Source: an uncultured Clostridia bacterium
GTDB taxonomy: Bacteria; Bacillota; Clostridia; Christensenellales; UBA1750
Assembly: GCA_944383925.1 (NCBI GenBank)
Contig: CALWRM010000042.1
Span: 1-32,408 of the forward strand
Direction: 5' to 3'
Length of the DNA stretch: 32,408 bases
Of this stretch, positions 18,808-25,915 are shown piece by piece (the stretch's first letter is position 1; every line of letters starts with the position of its first letter). Both the position numbers and the translations under genes were made by a program. Under the pieces are notes generated by a model, which did not search any database, was not told where the DNA came from, and saw only the letters and a list, made by a program, of their open reading frames with translations.

Positions 18808-20856
18808 CTACAGCCCCTGCCAGGCCTCCAGGGTAAAGCCCAGCTGCGCGCCCTGCCTGGCGAAGACGGGGATGCGCTCCAGCGGGGCCTGGGCCAGCGT
18901 CTCCCGGCCGCCCTCCAGAACCTCCCCCGTATCCAGCCGCACCCAGCTTGCGCCGGCGGGCAGATAGACCTTTCTTTGGGTCTGGCCCGCCTGAAACACC
19001 GGGGCCACCAGCAGGTCCTCGCCGAGCATGTACTGATCCTCCGCCTCCCAGGATCGCGGGTCCTCGGGGAACTCGTAGAACATCGCCCGCATGGGCGGGT
19101 CGCCCTTCTCGTGGGCCTGGTCCATCGTCCGGGCCAGGTAGGGGCGCAGCAGCTGCCTTTGCAGCAGGCAGCGCCGCAGGATCTCGCCCGTGCGCTGGCC
19201 GAAGCTCCAGGGCTCGTTGGCGGCGCCCGAGGGCGTCTTGCCCCCGCCGCTGGGGCCCAAGGGGCTGCCGGTGGGCTCCCGGTCGCCGTGGATGCGCATC
19301 ACCGGGCAGAACACCCCCCACTGGAACCAGCGCGTCAGCAGCTCGCGGAAGGCCGGGTCCTCCGGGTCGCCGCCGTGGAAGCCGCCGATGTCCGTGGTCC
19401 ACCAGGGGATGCCGGCCATGCCCATGTTCAGCCCGGCGGCCAGCTGGTTGCGCAGGCTTTCGAAGGTGGAATGGATGTCGCCGGACCAGACCAGCGCCCC
19501 ATACCTCTGGCTGCCCGCCCAGGCGCAGCGCACCAGGCTCAGGGGACGCTCCACGCCGCTCGCCTGCAGCCCGTCGTAAAAGGTCTTGGCGAACAGGGCG
19601 GGGTAGATGTTGCCCACCTGCAGGTCCGTGCCCAGGTGGTAGCGGAAGATGTCGAAATCGTACCTGGTGTATTCGGGCTCGGCCTCGTCCAGCCAGAACA
19701 GGGAAACGCCCTTGTCCAGATAGTTCCTGCGCACCTTGTCCCACACGAAGGCCCGGGCTTCCGGGTTGGTGGCGTCAAAGTGCACGGCGTGGTTTCTGTG
19801 CTCCAAGGCTGCGCGAATGCCCCGGTCCATGCGCACGAGCAGGCCGCGGCTGAGCATCTCCTGGTGGTTTTCGCTGCTCTTCTCCACCGTCGGCCAGACG
19901 GAGACCATGAGCTGGACGCCCATTTCCCCCAGCTCCCGGGTCATGGCGGCGGGGTCCGGCCAATACTCCTCGTCAAACTTCCAGTCCCCCTGGTTTGGCC
20001 AGTGGAAAAAGTCCGCCACGATCACCGAAAGGGGCAGGCCGCGGCGCTTGAATTCCCTGGCCACGCCCAGCAGCTCCTCCTGGGTCTGGTAGCGCAGCTT
20101 GCTCTGCCAAAAGCCCAGGGCCTCCTCGGGAAAGGCCGGGGCGTACCCGGTGGCCCTGGCGTAGTTGCGGCAGATCTCCTTCACGCCCCTGCCGGCCGTG
20201 ATCCAATAGTCCAGCTTGGTGGTCACCTGGGCCTGCCAAAGGCTGAGGTTTTTGTTGAAGGCGGCCCGGCCGATGGCGGGGTTGTTCCACAAAAAGCCGT
20301 AGCCCAGGGAGGACACCGCAAAGGGCACGCTGGCCTGGGAGTTGCGCTGGGCCAGCTCCAGCTCGCAGCCCTTTAAATCGAGGTAGGGCATCTGGTATTG
20401 GCCCATGCCGTAGATGCGCTCGTTCGGGTTGGATTCAAAGCGGGCGGTCAGGGCGTAATCGCCGCCGGGAATGGGGCGAAGCTCCCGGGCCTCGATGTTC
20501 AGGGCCGAGCAATCCTTGGCCCTGACGTCCCAGCGGTTGCGGGTGAATTCCTCCAGCAACAGCCGGCCGCCCTCCTCCTCGAAGCGCAGCCGGCCCGCGG
20601 CGCTGCAAACGGCCCGGATGCGGCCGTTTTGGATGGAGGCCTCCTCCTGGCCGACGCGGATTTGGGCCCGGCATTCCTCCGGCGGCAGCAGCGCCCAGTC
20701 CTCGTCGGGCATGCGCGCCATCTTCGTGGCCCGAACCCGCAGGCTGTCCTTGCCCCAGGGCTCAATCCAGAGCAGCTCGTCGTCGTACCTGCGCACCAGC
20801 CGGTCGCCCACGACGGAAAACACGTTGTCAAAGCGCATGGCCGCCAACAGTCCCAT
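18808..20856 (-). CDS. Glycoside hydrolase family 31 (alpha-glycosidase), copy B
   Basis: The product is 682 residues and parallels copy A along its whole length. Matching segments include ELAQRNSQAS, GYGFLWNNPA, KLDYWITAG, VSVWPTV, LFWLDEAEPE (nucleophile Asp390), VRCAWAGSQRYGAL and VWSGDIHS (acid/base Asp460). Both catalytic acids are kept, so it should be active. The protein has no signal peptide. The two differ around subsite residues, for example PWWTTDIGGFHGGDPEDP here against PWWTCDIGGFLAGRTDDP in copy A, so substrates or chain lengths may differ. The ribosome-site stretch GGGGG-TTTGC-ATG resembles that of copy A, which fits a tandem duplication that included the leader. It is the first gene of the pair, behind a good promoter at 20922-20950. 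Confidence 0.9.
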   Translation of the reverse strand: MGLLAAMRFDNVFSVVGDRLVRRYDDELLWIEPWGKDSLRVRATKMARMPDEDWALLPPEECRAQIRVGQEEASIQNGRIRAVCSAAGRLRFEEEGGRLLLEEFTRNRWDVRAKDCSALNIEARELRPIPGGDYALTARFESNPNERIYGMGQYQMPYLDLKGCELELAQRNSQASVPFAVSSLGYGFLWNNPAIGRAAFNKNLSLWQAQVTTKLDYWITAGRGVKEICRNYARATGYAPAFPEEALGFWQSKLRYQTQEELLGVAREFKRRGLPLSVIVADFFHWPNQGDWKFDEEYWPDPAAMTRELGEMGVQLMVSVWPTVEKSSENHQEMLSRGLLVRMDRGIRAALEHRNHAVHFDATNPEARAFVWDKVRRNYLDKGVSLFWLDEAEPEYTRYDFDIFRYHLGTDLQVGNIYPALFAKTFYDGLQASGVERPLSLVRCAWAGSQRYGALVWSGDIHSTFESLRNQLAAGLNMGMAGIPWWTTDIGGFHGGDPEDPAFRELLTRWFQWGVFCPVMRIHGDREPTGSPLGPSGGGKTPSGAANEPWSFGQRTGEILRRCLLQRQLLRPYLARTMDQAHEKGDPPMRAMFYEFPEDPRSWEAEDQYMLGEDLLVAPVFQAGQTQRKVYLPAGASWVRLDTGEVLEGGRETLAQAPLERIPVFARQGAQLGFTLEAWQGL

Positions 20857-20877
20857 GCAAACCCCCCCGTTTCCTTT

Positions 20878-20896
20878 GCCGGCGCAAGCGTCCGGC
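20878..20896 (-). promoter_or_regulatory. Small hairpin in the GH31 leader
   Basis: GCCGG (20878-20882) pairs with CCGGC (20892-20896). Two more pairs form inside with one bulged base. It lies in the transcribed leader, about 10 nt upstream of the G-rich ribosome site. It could be an operator for a local regulator or simply an mRNA 5' stabiliser. Confidence 0.3.
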
Positions 20897-20921
20897 TTTT
20901 CTATTTCCTTACTTACTTTAT

Positions 20922-20950
20922 ATTCTATTGCATGTTCTCCCCGGCGTCAA
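20922..20950 (-). promoter_or_regulatory. Sigma-A promoter of the GH31 pair
   Basis: On the minus strand TTGACG (20945-20950) and TAGAAT (20922-20927) are separated by 17 bp. The expected start is near 20914, about 58 nt before the ATG of copy B. No clear catabolite-repression (cre) site was seen around it. Confidence 0.75.
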
Positions 20951-21014
20951 GGCGGCCGGCGAAAGGAACGGCCGCCGCCCGAAAATCAAATAACAAAAAA
21001 ACAACCAAAGAAAC

Positions 21015-21044
21015 TTGACAAGGCCTTTGCATCGGTCGTATCGT
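21015..21044 (+). promoter_or_regulatory. Promoter of the PII-like/antiporter operon
   Basis: A perfect TTGACA (21015-21020) is followed after 18 bp by TATCGT (21039-21044). Transcription would begin near 21051, about 75 nt before the first start codon. It is divergent from the GH31 promoter, with about 65 bp between the -35 elements. Confidence 0.65.
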
Positions 21045-21125
21045 AAAATTTAGAATAGGAACTGAAAAGGAAGCCGGCACGCTTTCTTTTTCATGTTCTT
21101 TTTTGCTGGAAAGGTTGGTGTTTGT

Positions 21126-21470
21126 ATGCAGCTGTTGGTGTTCATCGCAAAGAACGCGGACGTGGTCTCGCCCATTTTGCGGGAGCTGATGGAAAACAAG
21201 ATCGGCGGCGGCACCGTGGTGGAGTGCGAGGGCATGCTCCAGGCCCTGTACGAGTCCCAGGTGGAGCCGCCTCCCCTGTTCGGCTCCCTTCGGCAATTTC
21301 TAAACCCCGCCAGCGCCAAGGGCAAGATCCTCTTCGTCGTCCTGGCGGACGGCCAGCTGGACACGGCGCGGGAAACCATCCACCGGGTCTGCGGCGAGCT
21401 GGACAAGCCCAACACGGGCATCCTGTTCACCCTGCCCATCGGCTACGTTGAAGGCTTGCAAAGGGAGTAA
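21126..21470 (+). CDS. PII-like signalling protein
   Basis: The product is 114 residues and looks like a member of the PII (GlnB) superfamily. It has an opening beta strand MQLLVFIAK, a helix, a variable loop at about 36-64 in the place of the T-loop, a second strand KILFVVLA, a helix, and the closing NTGILFTLPIGYVEG, which resembles the end of PII proteins. Classical GlnB signatures, such as the uridylylation Tyr loop, are absent, so it is a divergent member. I chose the ATG at 21126 because GGAAAGG lies 11 nt upstream; an in-frame ATG at 21093 has no close ribosome site. It is 6 nt upstream of an antiporter gene. By analogy with GlnK-AmtB and SbtB-SbtA, it may bind a nucleotide and gate that transporter. 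This is inference. Confidence 0.7.
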   Translation: MQLLVFIAKNADVVSPILRELMENKIGGGTVVECEGMLQALYESQVEPPPLFGSLRQFLNPASAKGKILFVVLADGQLDTARETIHRVCGELDKPNTGILFTLPIGYVEGLQRE

Positions 21471-21476
21471 AGGCGC

Positions 21477-22688
21477 ATGAACATCCTGTTTTCCTTGGCC
21501 ATGGCCATGGCCTTCGGCCTGCTGCTCAGCCGGGCCATGAAGCTGCTTCACCTGCCCAACGTGACCGGCTTTTTGATCGCCGGCCTGCTCATCGGTCCCT
21601 ATTGCCTGCGGCTGTTCCCCTCCCAGTCGCTGGAGGAGGTCGGCGCCATCACCACGGTGGCGCTGGGCTTCATCGCCTTTTCCATCGGCGGGGAATTCAA
21701 GCTTTCCCACATCAAGCAAATCGGGTCCAAGGCCATCTCCATCACCATGTTCCAGGCCCTGATGGCCACGCTGCTGGTGGATGTGACGCTGTACCTGTTC
21801 GGCTTTCCCCTGCCCGTGGTGCTGACCCTCGGCGCCATCGCCACGGCCACCGCGCCCGCCGCCACGCTGATGGTGGTGCGGCAGTATAAGGCCAAGGGGC
21901 CCGTCACCTCCACGCTGTTGCCCGTGGTGGCCATGGACGACGCCGTCGGCCTGGTGGTCTTCGCCATCTCCCTGGCCCTGGCCCAGGCCTTCGGATCCGG
22001 CCAGGCCCTGAGCTTGAAGACCACCCTCGTGGATCACCTGGTGGAGATCGTGCTCTCCCTGGCGGTCGGCCTGGCGCTTGGCGCGCTGGTGGCCATCGTC
22101 ACCCGCTTTTTCCAGTCCCGCAGCAACAAGCTGTGCGTCTGCATCGCGGCCGTGCTGCTGGGCGTGGCCCTTTCGGAAATGTGGGACCTGTCCTCCCTGC
22201 TGCTGTGCATGTCCATCGGCGCGGCCTTCGTCAACCTCAAGAGCGAGAGCGAAACCGCCGTCATCCTGGAGCAGTGCGACCGCTGGACGCCGCCGCTGTT
22301 CATGCTCTTCTTCGTGATCTCCGGCGCGGAGCTGGATCTGGCCGTCATCCCCACGGTGGGCCTGCTGGGCGTGCTGTATCTGCTGGCCCGTTCCCTGGGC
22401 AAGTACTTCGGGGCCTACCTGGGCTCCACCCTGGTCAAGGCGCATCCCCACATCCGCCGCTACCTGGGCATCACCCTGTTGCCCCAGGCCGGCGTGGCCA
22501 TCGGCATGGCCCAGGTGGTCATCGGCGCCCTGCCGGACTACGGCCCCTCCATCCGCGCAGTGGTGCTGTGCGCCACGCTGGTGTACGAGCTGGTGGGTCC
22601 GCTGCTGACCAAGTGGGCCCTGACCCGGGCCGGCGAAATCCTCCCCGCCCCCAAGGCGCGCAAGGCCAGCGGCCTGGCCGCCAAATAA
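21477..22688 (+). CDS. Cation/proton antiporter, CPA2 family
   Basis: The product is 403 residues with about 11-12 hydrophobic helices, the Na+/H+ exchanger domain of the CPA2 group. Family landmarks include LLHLPNVTGFLIAGLLIGPY (22-41), GAIATATAPAATLMVVRQY, the paired acidic VVAMDDAVGLVVF that carries the ion-binding aspartates, and LLPQAGVAIGMAQ near the end. There is no C-terminal RCK/TrkA-N domain, so regulation has to come from elsewhere; the PII-like protein encoded 6 nt upstream is the obvious candidate. It acts in the cytoplasmic membrane, exchanging Na+ or K+ for protons. The ion cannot be decided from the sequence. A terminator follows 20 nt after the stop codon. Confidence 0.88.
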   Translation: MNILFSLAMAMAFGLLLSRAMKLLHLPNVTGFLIAGLLIGPYCLRLFPSQSLEEVGAITTVALGFIAFSIGGEFKLSHIKQIGSKAISITMFQALMATLLVDVTLYLFGFPLPVVLTLGAIATATAPAATLMVVRQYKAKGPVTSTLLPVVAMDDAVGLVVFAISLALAQAFGSGQALSLKTTLVDHLVEIVLSLAVGLALGALVAIVTRFFQSRSNKLCVCIAAVLLGVALSEMWDLSSLLLCMSIGAAFVNLKSESETAVILEQCDRWTPPLFMLFFVISGAELDLAVIPTVGLLGVLYLLARSLGKYFGAYLGSTLVKAHPHIRRYLGITLLPQAGVAIGMAQVVIGALPDYGPSIRAVVLCATLVYELVGPLLTKWALTRAGEILPAPKARKASGLAAK

Positions 22689-22709
22689 CCCCCCTTTCCT
22701 GTGCGGACA

Positions 22710-22740
22710 GGGCCCGGCGCTCGCCGGGCCCTCTTTTTTT
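22710..22740 (+). terminator. Intrinsic terminator after the antiporter gene
   Basis: GGGCCCGGCG pairs with CGCCGGGCCC around a 2-nt centre and is followed by TCTTTTTTT. It closes the PII-like/antiporter operon and insulates the SOS cassette downstream. Confidence 0.9.
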
Positions 22741-22756
22741 GCGAACAAGCGTTTGC
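22741..22756. promoter_or_regulatory. LexA/DinR box candidate (SOS operator)
   Basis: GCGAACAAGCGTTTGC matches the Gram-positive SOS box CGAAC-RNRY-GTTYC in both halves, with a single change at the outer end. It is a near-perfect inverted repeat. It lies 34 bp upstream of the -35 element of the best dinB promoter. It also overlaps the upstream edge of a weaker TACAAT (22757-22762). Confidence 0.65.
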
Positions 22757-22789
22757 TACAATTTGTTCTTATTTTCCAGGGATTCCCCC

Positions 22790-22818
22790 TTGCTTTCGCC
22801 GGCATACCGGGGTATAAT
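22790..22818 (+). promoter_or_regulatory. Promoter of the dinB cassette
   Basis: TTGCTT (22790-22795) and a perfect TATAAT (22813-22818) lie 17 bp apart. The transcript would start near 22825, giving a leader of about 38 nt with AAAGGGGGG before the TTG start. Confidence 0.75.
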
Positions 22819-22862
22819 AGCAACGTAATGAAACGTTTTTCTTCCCAAAGGGGGGATCGGCC

Positions 22863-24134
22863 TTGACGCGCGTCATCCTGCATGCGGACCTGAACAACTT
22901 TTACGCCTCCGTGGAATGCCTGCGCCATCCGGAGCTTCGGGACGGTCCCCTGGCGGTGTGCGGCGACCCGGAGCAGCGCCACGGCATCGTGCTGGCCAAG
23001 AACTACCCGGCCAAGGCCTATGGGGTCAGCACGGGGGAAGCGGTTTGGCAGGCCAAGCAAAAGTGTCCGGGCCTGCGCCTGGTCAAGCCGGACATGCCCA
23101 CCTATCTGCGCTTCGCGCAAGGGGTGCGCCAGATCTACCGGCGCTACACCGATTGGATCGAGCCCTTCGGCCTGGACGAGGCCTGGCTGGACCTGAGCGA
23201 CTGCGGCTCGCTGGAGGCCGGCCGCGACCTGGCCGACCGGATCCGCCGGGACATCGCCTTTGAATGGGGCATCACCGCCTCGGTGGGCGTGGCCGACAAC
23301 AAGGTCTTTGCCAAGCTGGGCAGCGACATGAAGAAGCCGGACGCCACCACGGTGCTCTTTCCCAGCCAATACCGGCAGAAGGTCTGGCGCCTGCCCGTGG
23401 GCGAGCTGCTCTACATCGGTCCGGCCACCACGCGCAAGCTCTACAACCTGGGGCTGTACACCATCGGCGACCTGGCCCAGGCGGATGCCGCCCTGCTCAG
23501 CGGGCTGCTGGGCAAGTGGGGCCTCACCCTGCACCGCTACGCCAACGGCCTGGACGCCTCTCCCGTGGCCCGGGACGGCGCGCGCGACCCCGTGCAGAGC
23601 ATCGGCAACTCCACCACCACGCCCCGGGACCTGACCACCTGCCAGGAGGTGCGGATCACCCTACAGGCCCTGTGCGAATCCGTGGCCGCCAGGCTGCGGG
23701 AGGGCGGCTTTCGCGCCCGAACGCTACAGCTGGGCGTGCGCGACAAGCAGCTCTTCTGGCTGACGCGCCAATGCAAGCTGGAAAGCCCTTCCTGCCTGGC
23801 GGAGGAGCTGTTTGAGGCGGCCTACGGCCTCTTTGTCAAGCATTACCGCTGGGAACAGCCCATCCGCTCCCTGGGCGTGCGCGCGGACGACCTGTTGTCC
23901 AGGGAGAGCGCCGTGCAGCTGGATCTGTTTTGCCGCCAGGCCAAGCGGCTGCGCCAGGAGGCCCTGGAGACCACGGTGGACGGCCTGCGCAAGCGGTTCG
24001 GCTACTACGCCCTCCAGCGCGCCTCCCAGCTTTCGGACCCAAGCCTGGGCCGCCTCAACCCCAAGGACGACCACGTGGCCTATCCCGGCGGCTATTCCCC
24101 CATGTCAGCGGAGGTGAAACGTCGTGACCTGTAA
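22863..24134 (+). CDS. dinB: Y-family DNA polymerase (Pol IV/DinB type)
   Basis: This is a low-fidelity translesion polymerase that copies past damaged bases. The product is 423 residues. Metal-binding residues are Asp9 in HADLNNFYASVE and Asp105-Glu106 in GLDEAWLDLS. The palm/finger segment ITASVGVADNKVFAKLGSDMKKPDA and the little-finger domain follow. A sliding-clamp motif, QLDLF, is at 352-356, followed by an extra tail of about 65 residues. Translation starts at TTG with AAAGGGGGG about 7 nt upstream; this start gives the conserved N-terminus directly. A LexA-box candidate precedes the promoter. The stop overlaps the next gene by 11 nt. The closest relatives are the clostridial DinB proteins rather than phage-type UvrX, judged from the HADLNNFYASVE motif. 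Confidence 0.92.
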   Translation: MTRVILHADLNNFYASVECLRHPELRDGPLAVCGDPEQRHGIVLAKNYPAKAYGVSTGEAVWQAKQKCPGLRLVKPDMPTYLRFAQGVRQIYRRYTDWIEPFGLDEAWLDLSDCGSLEAGRDLADRIRRDIAFEWGITASVGVADNKVFAKLGSDMKKPDATTVLFPSQYRQKVWRLPVGELLYIGPATTRKLYNLGLYTIGDLAQADAALLSGLLGKWGLTLHRYANGLDASPVARDGARDPVQSIGNSTTTPRDLTTCQEVRITLQALCESVAARLREGGFRARTLQLGVRDKQLFWLTRQCKLESPSCLAEELFEAAYGLFVKHYRWEQPIRSLGVRADDLLSRESAVQLDLFCRQAKRLRQEALETTVDGLRKRFGYYALQRASQLSDPSLGRLNPKDDHVAYPGGYSPMSAEVKRRDL

Positions 24135-24372
24135 ACAGTATGTTGCCGTGGATGTGTTTGTGGACCTGGAGGGCGGGCTTCGCCCCACGGTCATCCACTG
24201 GGAGGACGGGCGCCGTTTTTCCATCGACCGGGTGTACGACGTGCGCCAGGCTGCCAGCCTCAAGGCGGGGGGCTGCGGCATGCGCTACACCTGCCGGGTG
24301 CGCAACCGGGTGGTGGACCTGTTTTGCGAGGACGGGCGTTGGTTTCTGGACCTCTCCCGCCGCGCCCAGTAA
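24124..24372 (+). CDS. Small conserved protein coupled to DinB
   Basis: The product is 82 residues, starting at GTG with GGAGGTG 7 nt upstream. It overlaps the end of dinB by 11 nt, so its translation is coupled to dinB. It is predicted to be a small beta-rich barrel: alternating strands YVAVDVFVDLEG, PTVIHWEDGRRFSIDRVYDV, MRYTCRVRNRVVDLFCED and WFLDL, with a GGCG turn. There is no enzyme motif, membrane segment or signal peptide. I do not recognise a named function. Small proteins encoded beside Y-family polymerases, such as YolD/YqjX in Bacillus, are a precedent for a polymerase partner, but this one does not obviously belong to that family. A role in steering or holding DinB is inferred from the gene arrangement alone. 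Confidence 0.75.
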   Translation: MTCKQYVAVDVFVDLEGGLRPTVIHWEDGRRFSIDRVYDVRQAASLKAGGCGMRYTCRVRNRVVDLFCEDGRWFLDLSRRAQ

Positions 24373-24412
24373 GCGTTTTAGGAACGCGGTCTAGGAAAGG
24401 AGAAGGCTCGCC

Positions 24413-25003
24413 ATGTGCGGAAGATACCGTCTGCCCTCTGCGGAGGAGAACTCCCCCCAAGCCCAACGGGTGTTGCAAGCGGTGCGCTCGCTTTACAGCC
24501 AAGCGCCGGAGGAGCGGAAGGAAGGGCAGGAGGATTGCCTGCCCGGCCAAGCCCTGCCCGCGTATACCCCAAACGGTCCCGCCCTGGTCCGCTGGGGCCT
24601 GGCCATGCCGGGACGGCGGGGAAATCCGTTGATCAACCTGCGGGCCGAGTCCGCTCTGGAAAAGCCCTTCTTTCGCCGGGCCCTGACCGGGAACGGCCGC
24701 TGCCTCTTTCCGGCAGCCGCCTACCAGGAAGGCTCAAAGGATGGGCAGCGCCTTCTCTTCCGCCCGGTGGCCGGCGGGCTGCTGTTTCTGGCGGGCGTGC
24801 TCCTGCCTCCGGCGGAGCCCCGAGGCCTGCCCAGGGCGCTGGTGCTGACCACGGAGGCCAACGACTCCGTGCGCCCCTTTCACCACCGCATGCCCCTAAT
24901 CCTCCCCGCCGAACAGTGCAGGCCCTTCCTGTTTCGCCCCGAGCGCCTCGAGGCGCTGTTGGCCCAACGCCCCGCGCTCCTGCAACCCATCCTGCTCCCC
25001 TAA
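24413..25003 (+). CDS. SRAP-domain protein (abasic-site protection, YedK/HMCES family)
   Basis: SRAP proteins form a covalent bond with abasic sites in single-stranded DNA and shield them from cleavage. The product is 196 residues. The catalytic Cys2 is exposed after removal of Met1 (MCGRY). Other active-site residues are Asn75 in LINLRAES, Glu106 in RCLFPAAAYQE and His157 in the FHHRMP motif. All key positions are present, although the usual W after the Glu is replaced by Gly. GGAAAGGAG precedes the ATG. It lies 40 nt after the small DinB-linked gene, with no terminator between, so it appears to be the third gene of an SOS-controlled operon. The older name is SOS response-associated peptidase. 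The protein is cytosolic. Confidence 0.92.
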   Translation: MCGRYRLPSAEENSPQAQRVLQAVRSLYSQAPEERKEGQEDCLPGQALPAYTPNGPALVRWGLAMPGRRGNPLINLRAESALEKPFFRRALTGNGRCLFPAAAYQEGSKDGQRLLFRPVAGGLLFLAGVLLPPAEPRGLPRALVLTTEANDSVRPFHHRMPLILPAEQCRPFLFRPERLEALLAQRPALLQPILLP

Positions 25004-25013
25004 CCTTCCCCCC

Positions 25014-25047
25014 AGCCCCGAAAGGACGCTTCCTTCCGGGGCCTTTT
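25014..25047 (+). terminator. Intrinsic terminator after the SRAP gene
   Basis: AGCCCCG-AAAGG pairs with CCTTCCGGGGC, with a small irregularity in the stem, and CTTTTTC follows. It lies 10 nt after the stop codon and ends the dinB cassette. The next 200 nt up to 25222 contain a TTCCCAAAGGGAA palindrome (25084-25096) and no gene. Confidence 0.8.
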
Positions 25048-25196
25048 TCTTTGCCATCCGCCTCGATCCGGGCGCTTTTTTCGTTCCCAAAGGGAAGCAG
25101 GATCGCCGGGGCGGCCGGGGGGCCTCCCACCGGCGCTGCGCGGGCGGAAGCTCCTTTGGCGGGAAGCCGTCGCCGCAGTTCCTGTCCGGAAATCAC

Positions 25197-25228
25197 TTGG
25201 ACGGCGCCGCGGCGGCCCGTGGTACATT
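25197..25228 (+). promoter_or_regulatory. Candidate promoter of the signalling island
   Basis: TGGTACATT gives an extended -10 with hexamer TACATT (25223-25228). The only -35-like sequence, TTGGAC (25197-25202), is 20 bp away, which is longer than usual. The expected leader is about 40 nt and carries AAAGGAGG. Confidence 0.4.
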
Positions 25229-25272
25229 GGTGCAAAATCAAGGGAACAACAGGGAAAGGAGGTTGCACATCA

Positions 25273-25875
25273 ATGCATACCCTGTTATCCGCCATCGTTT
25301 ATCTTGCCGTTTCCGTCCTTGTCGGCTGCCTGTTCGGGCTGGTTCCTTTCTTCCTCGGCCGCTACCGGTACCGGCCCAACATGGGCCGCTGGGGCTTTAT
25401 CTGGTGCGGCGTTGCCGGACCGTTCCTGCTTCCCTTCCTGGTGATGCTCGGCTTCGTGGTGGGCATCCTGGTGTCGGAGCAGGATTCCCGGCCGCCCCGC
25501 GAGCCTCAGCCCGTTGCCTATCCCCGCCCGGCGCCGCGCCGCGTCGCCGAGCCCATAGCCCAGGGAGGCCTGACGCTCACCTGTCTGGCCGGTCCCCTTC
25601 GCGGCCAAAGCTATCCCATCGGCGCCGCCGGCCTGATGTTCGGCCGGGACACGGATTGCCACGTCCGCTTTCCCTCGCAAAGCACCGGCATCAGCCGCCA
25701 CCATTGCGCCGTCCGTTGGCAGCAGGGCGTGCCCGTGTTGGTGGATCTCAACTCCGCCTACGGCACCTACCTGGGCGACGGCAAGCAGCTGCCTCCCAAC
25801 TACCCCACGCCCGTCGGCCCCGGCAGCCGCTTCTACCTAGGCGGCCCCGCCAACCTGTTCCAAATCACGGTTTAG
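25273..25875 (+). CDS. Membrane-anchored FHA-domain protein
   Basis: The product is 200 residues. Two hydrophobic helices (about 6-28 and 43-66) enclose a short basic loop (GRYRYRPNMGR), so the C-terminal part should lie in the cytosol. After a Pro/Arg-rich linker comes an FHA domain (about 100-200), a phosphothreonine reader. Its binding residues are Gly124-Arg125 (MFGRDTDC), Ser141-Arg142 with His144 (GISRHHC) and the DLNSAYGTYLGDG loop, which matches the classical NGT region. AAAGGAGG lies 10 nt before the ATG. It is the first gene of a run of co-oriented signalling genes and is followed after 40 nt by another FHA gene. It probably brings phosphorylated partners to the membrane; the partners are unknown. 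Confidence 0.88.
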   Translation: MHTLLSAIVYLAVSVLVGCLFGLVPFFLGRYRYRPNMGRWGFIWCGVAGPFLLPFLVMLGFVVGILVSEQDSRPPREPQPVAYPRPAPRRVAEPIAQGGLTLTCLAGPLRGQSYPIGAAGLMFGRDTDCHVRFPSQSTGISRHHCAVRWQQGVPVLVDLNSAYGTYLGDGKQLPPNYPTPVGPGSRFYLGGPANLFQITV

Positions 25876-25915
25876 ATCCAACTACGACCCGAAAGAAAAT
25901 AAGGAGGATTCAAGG

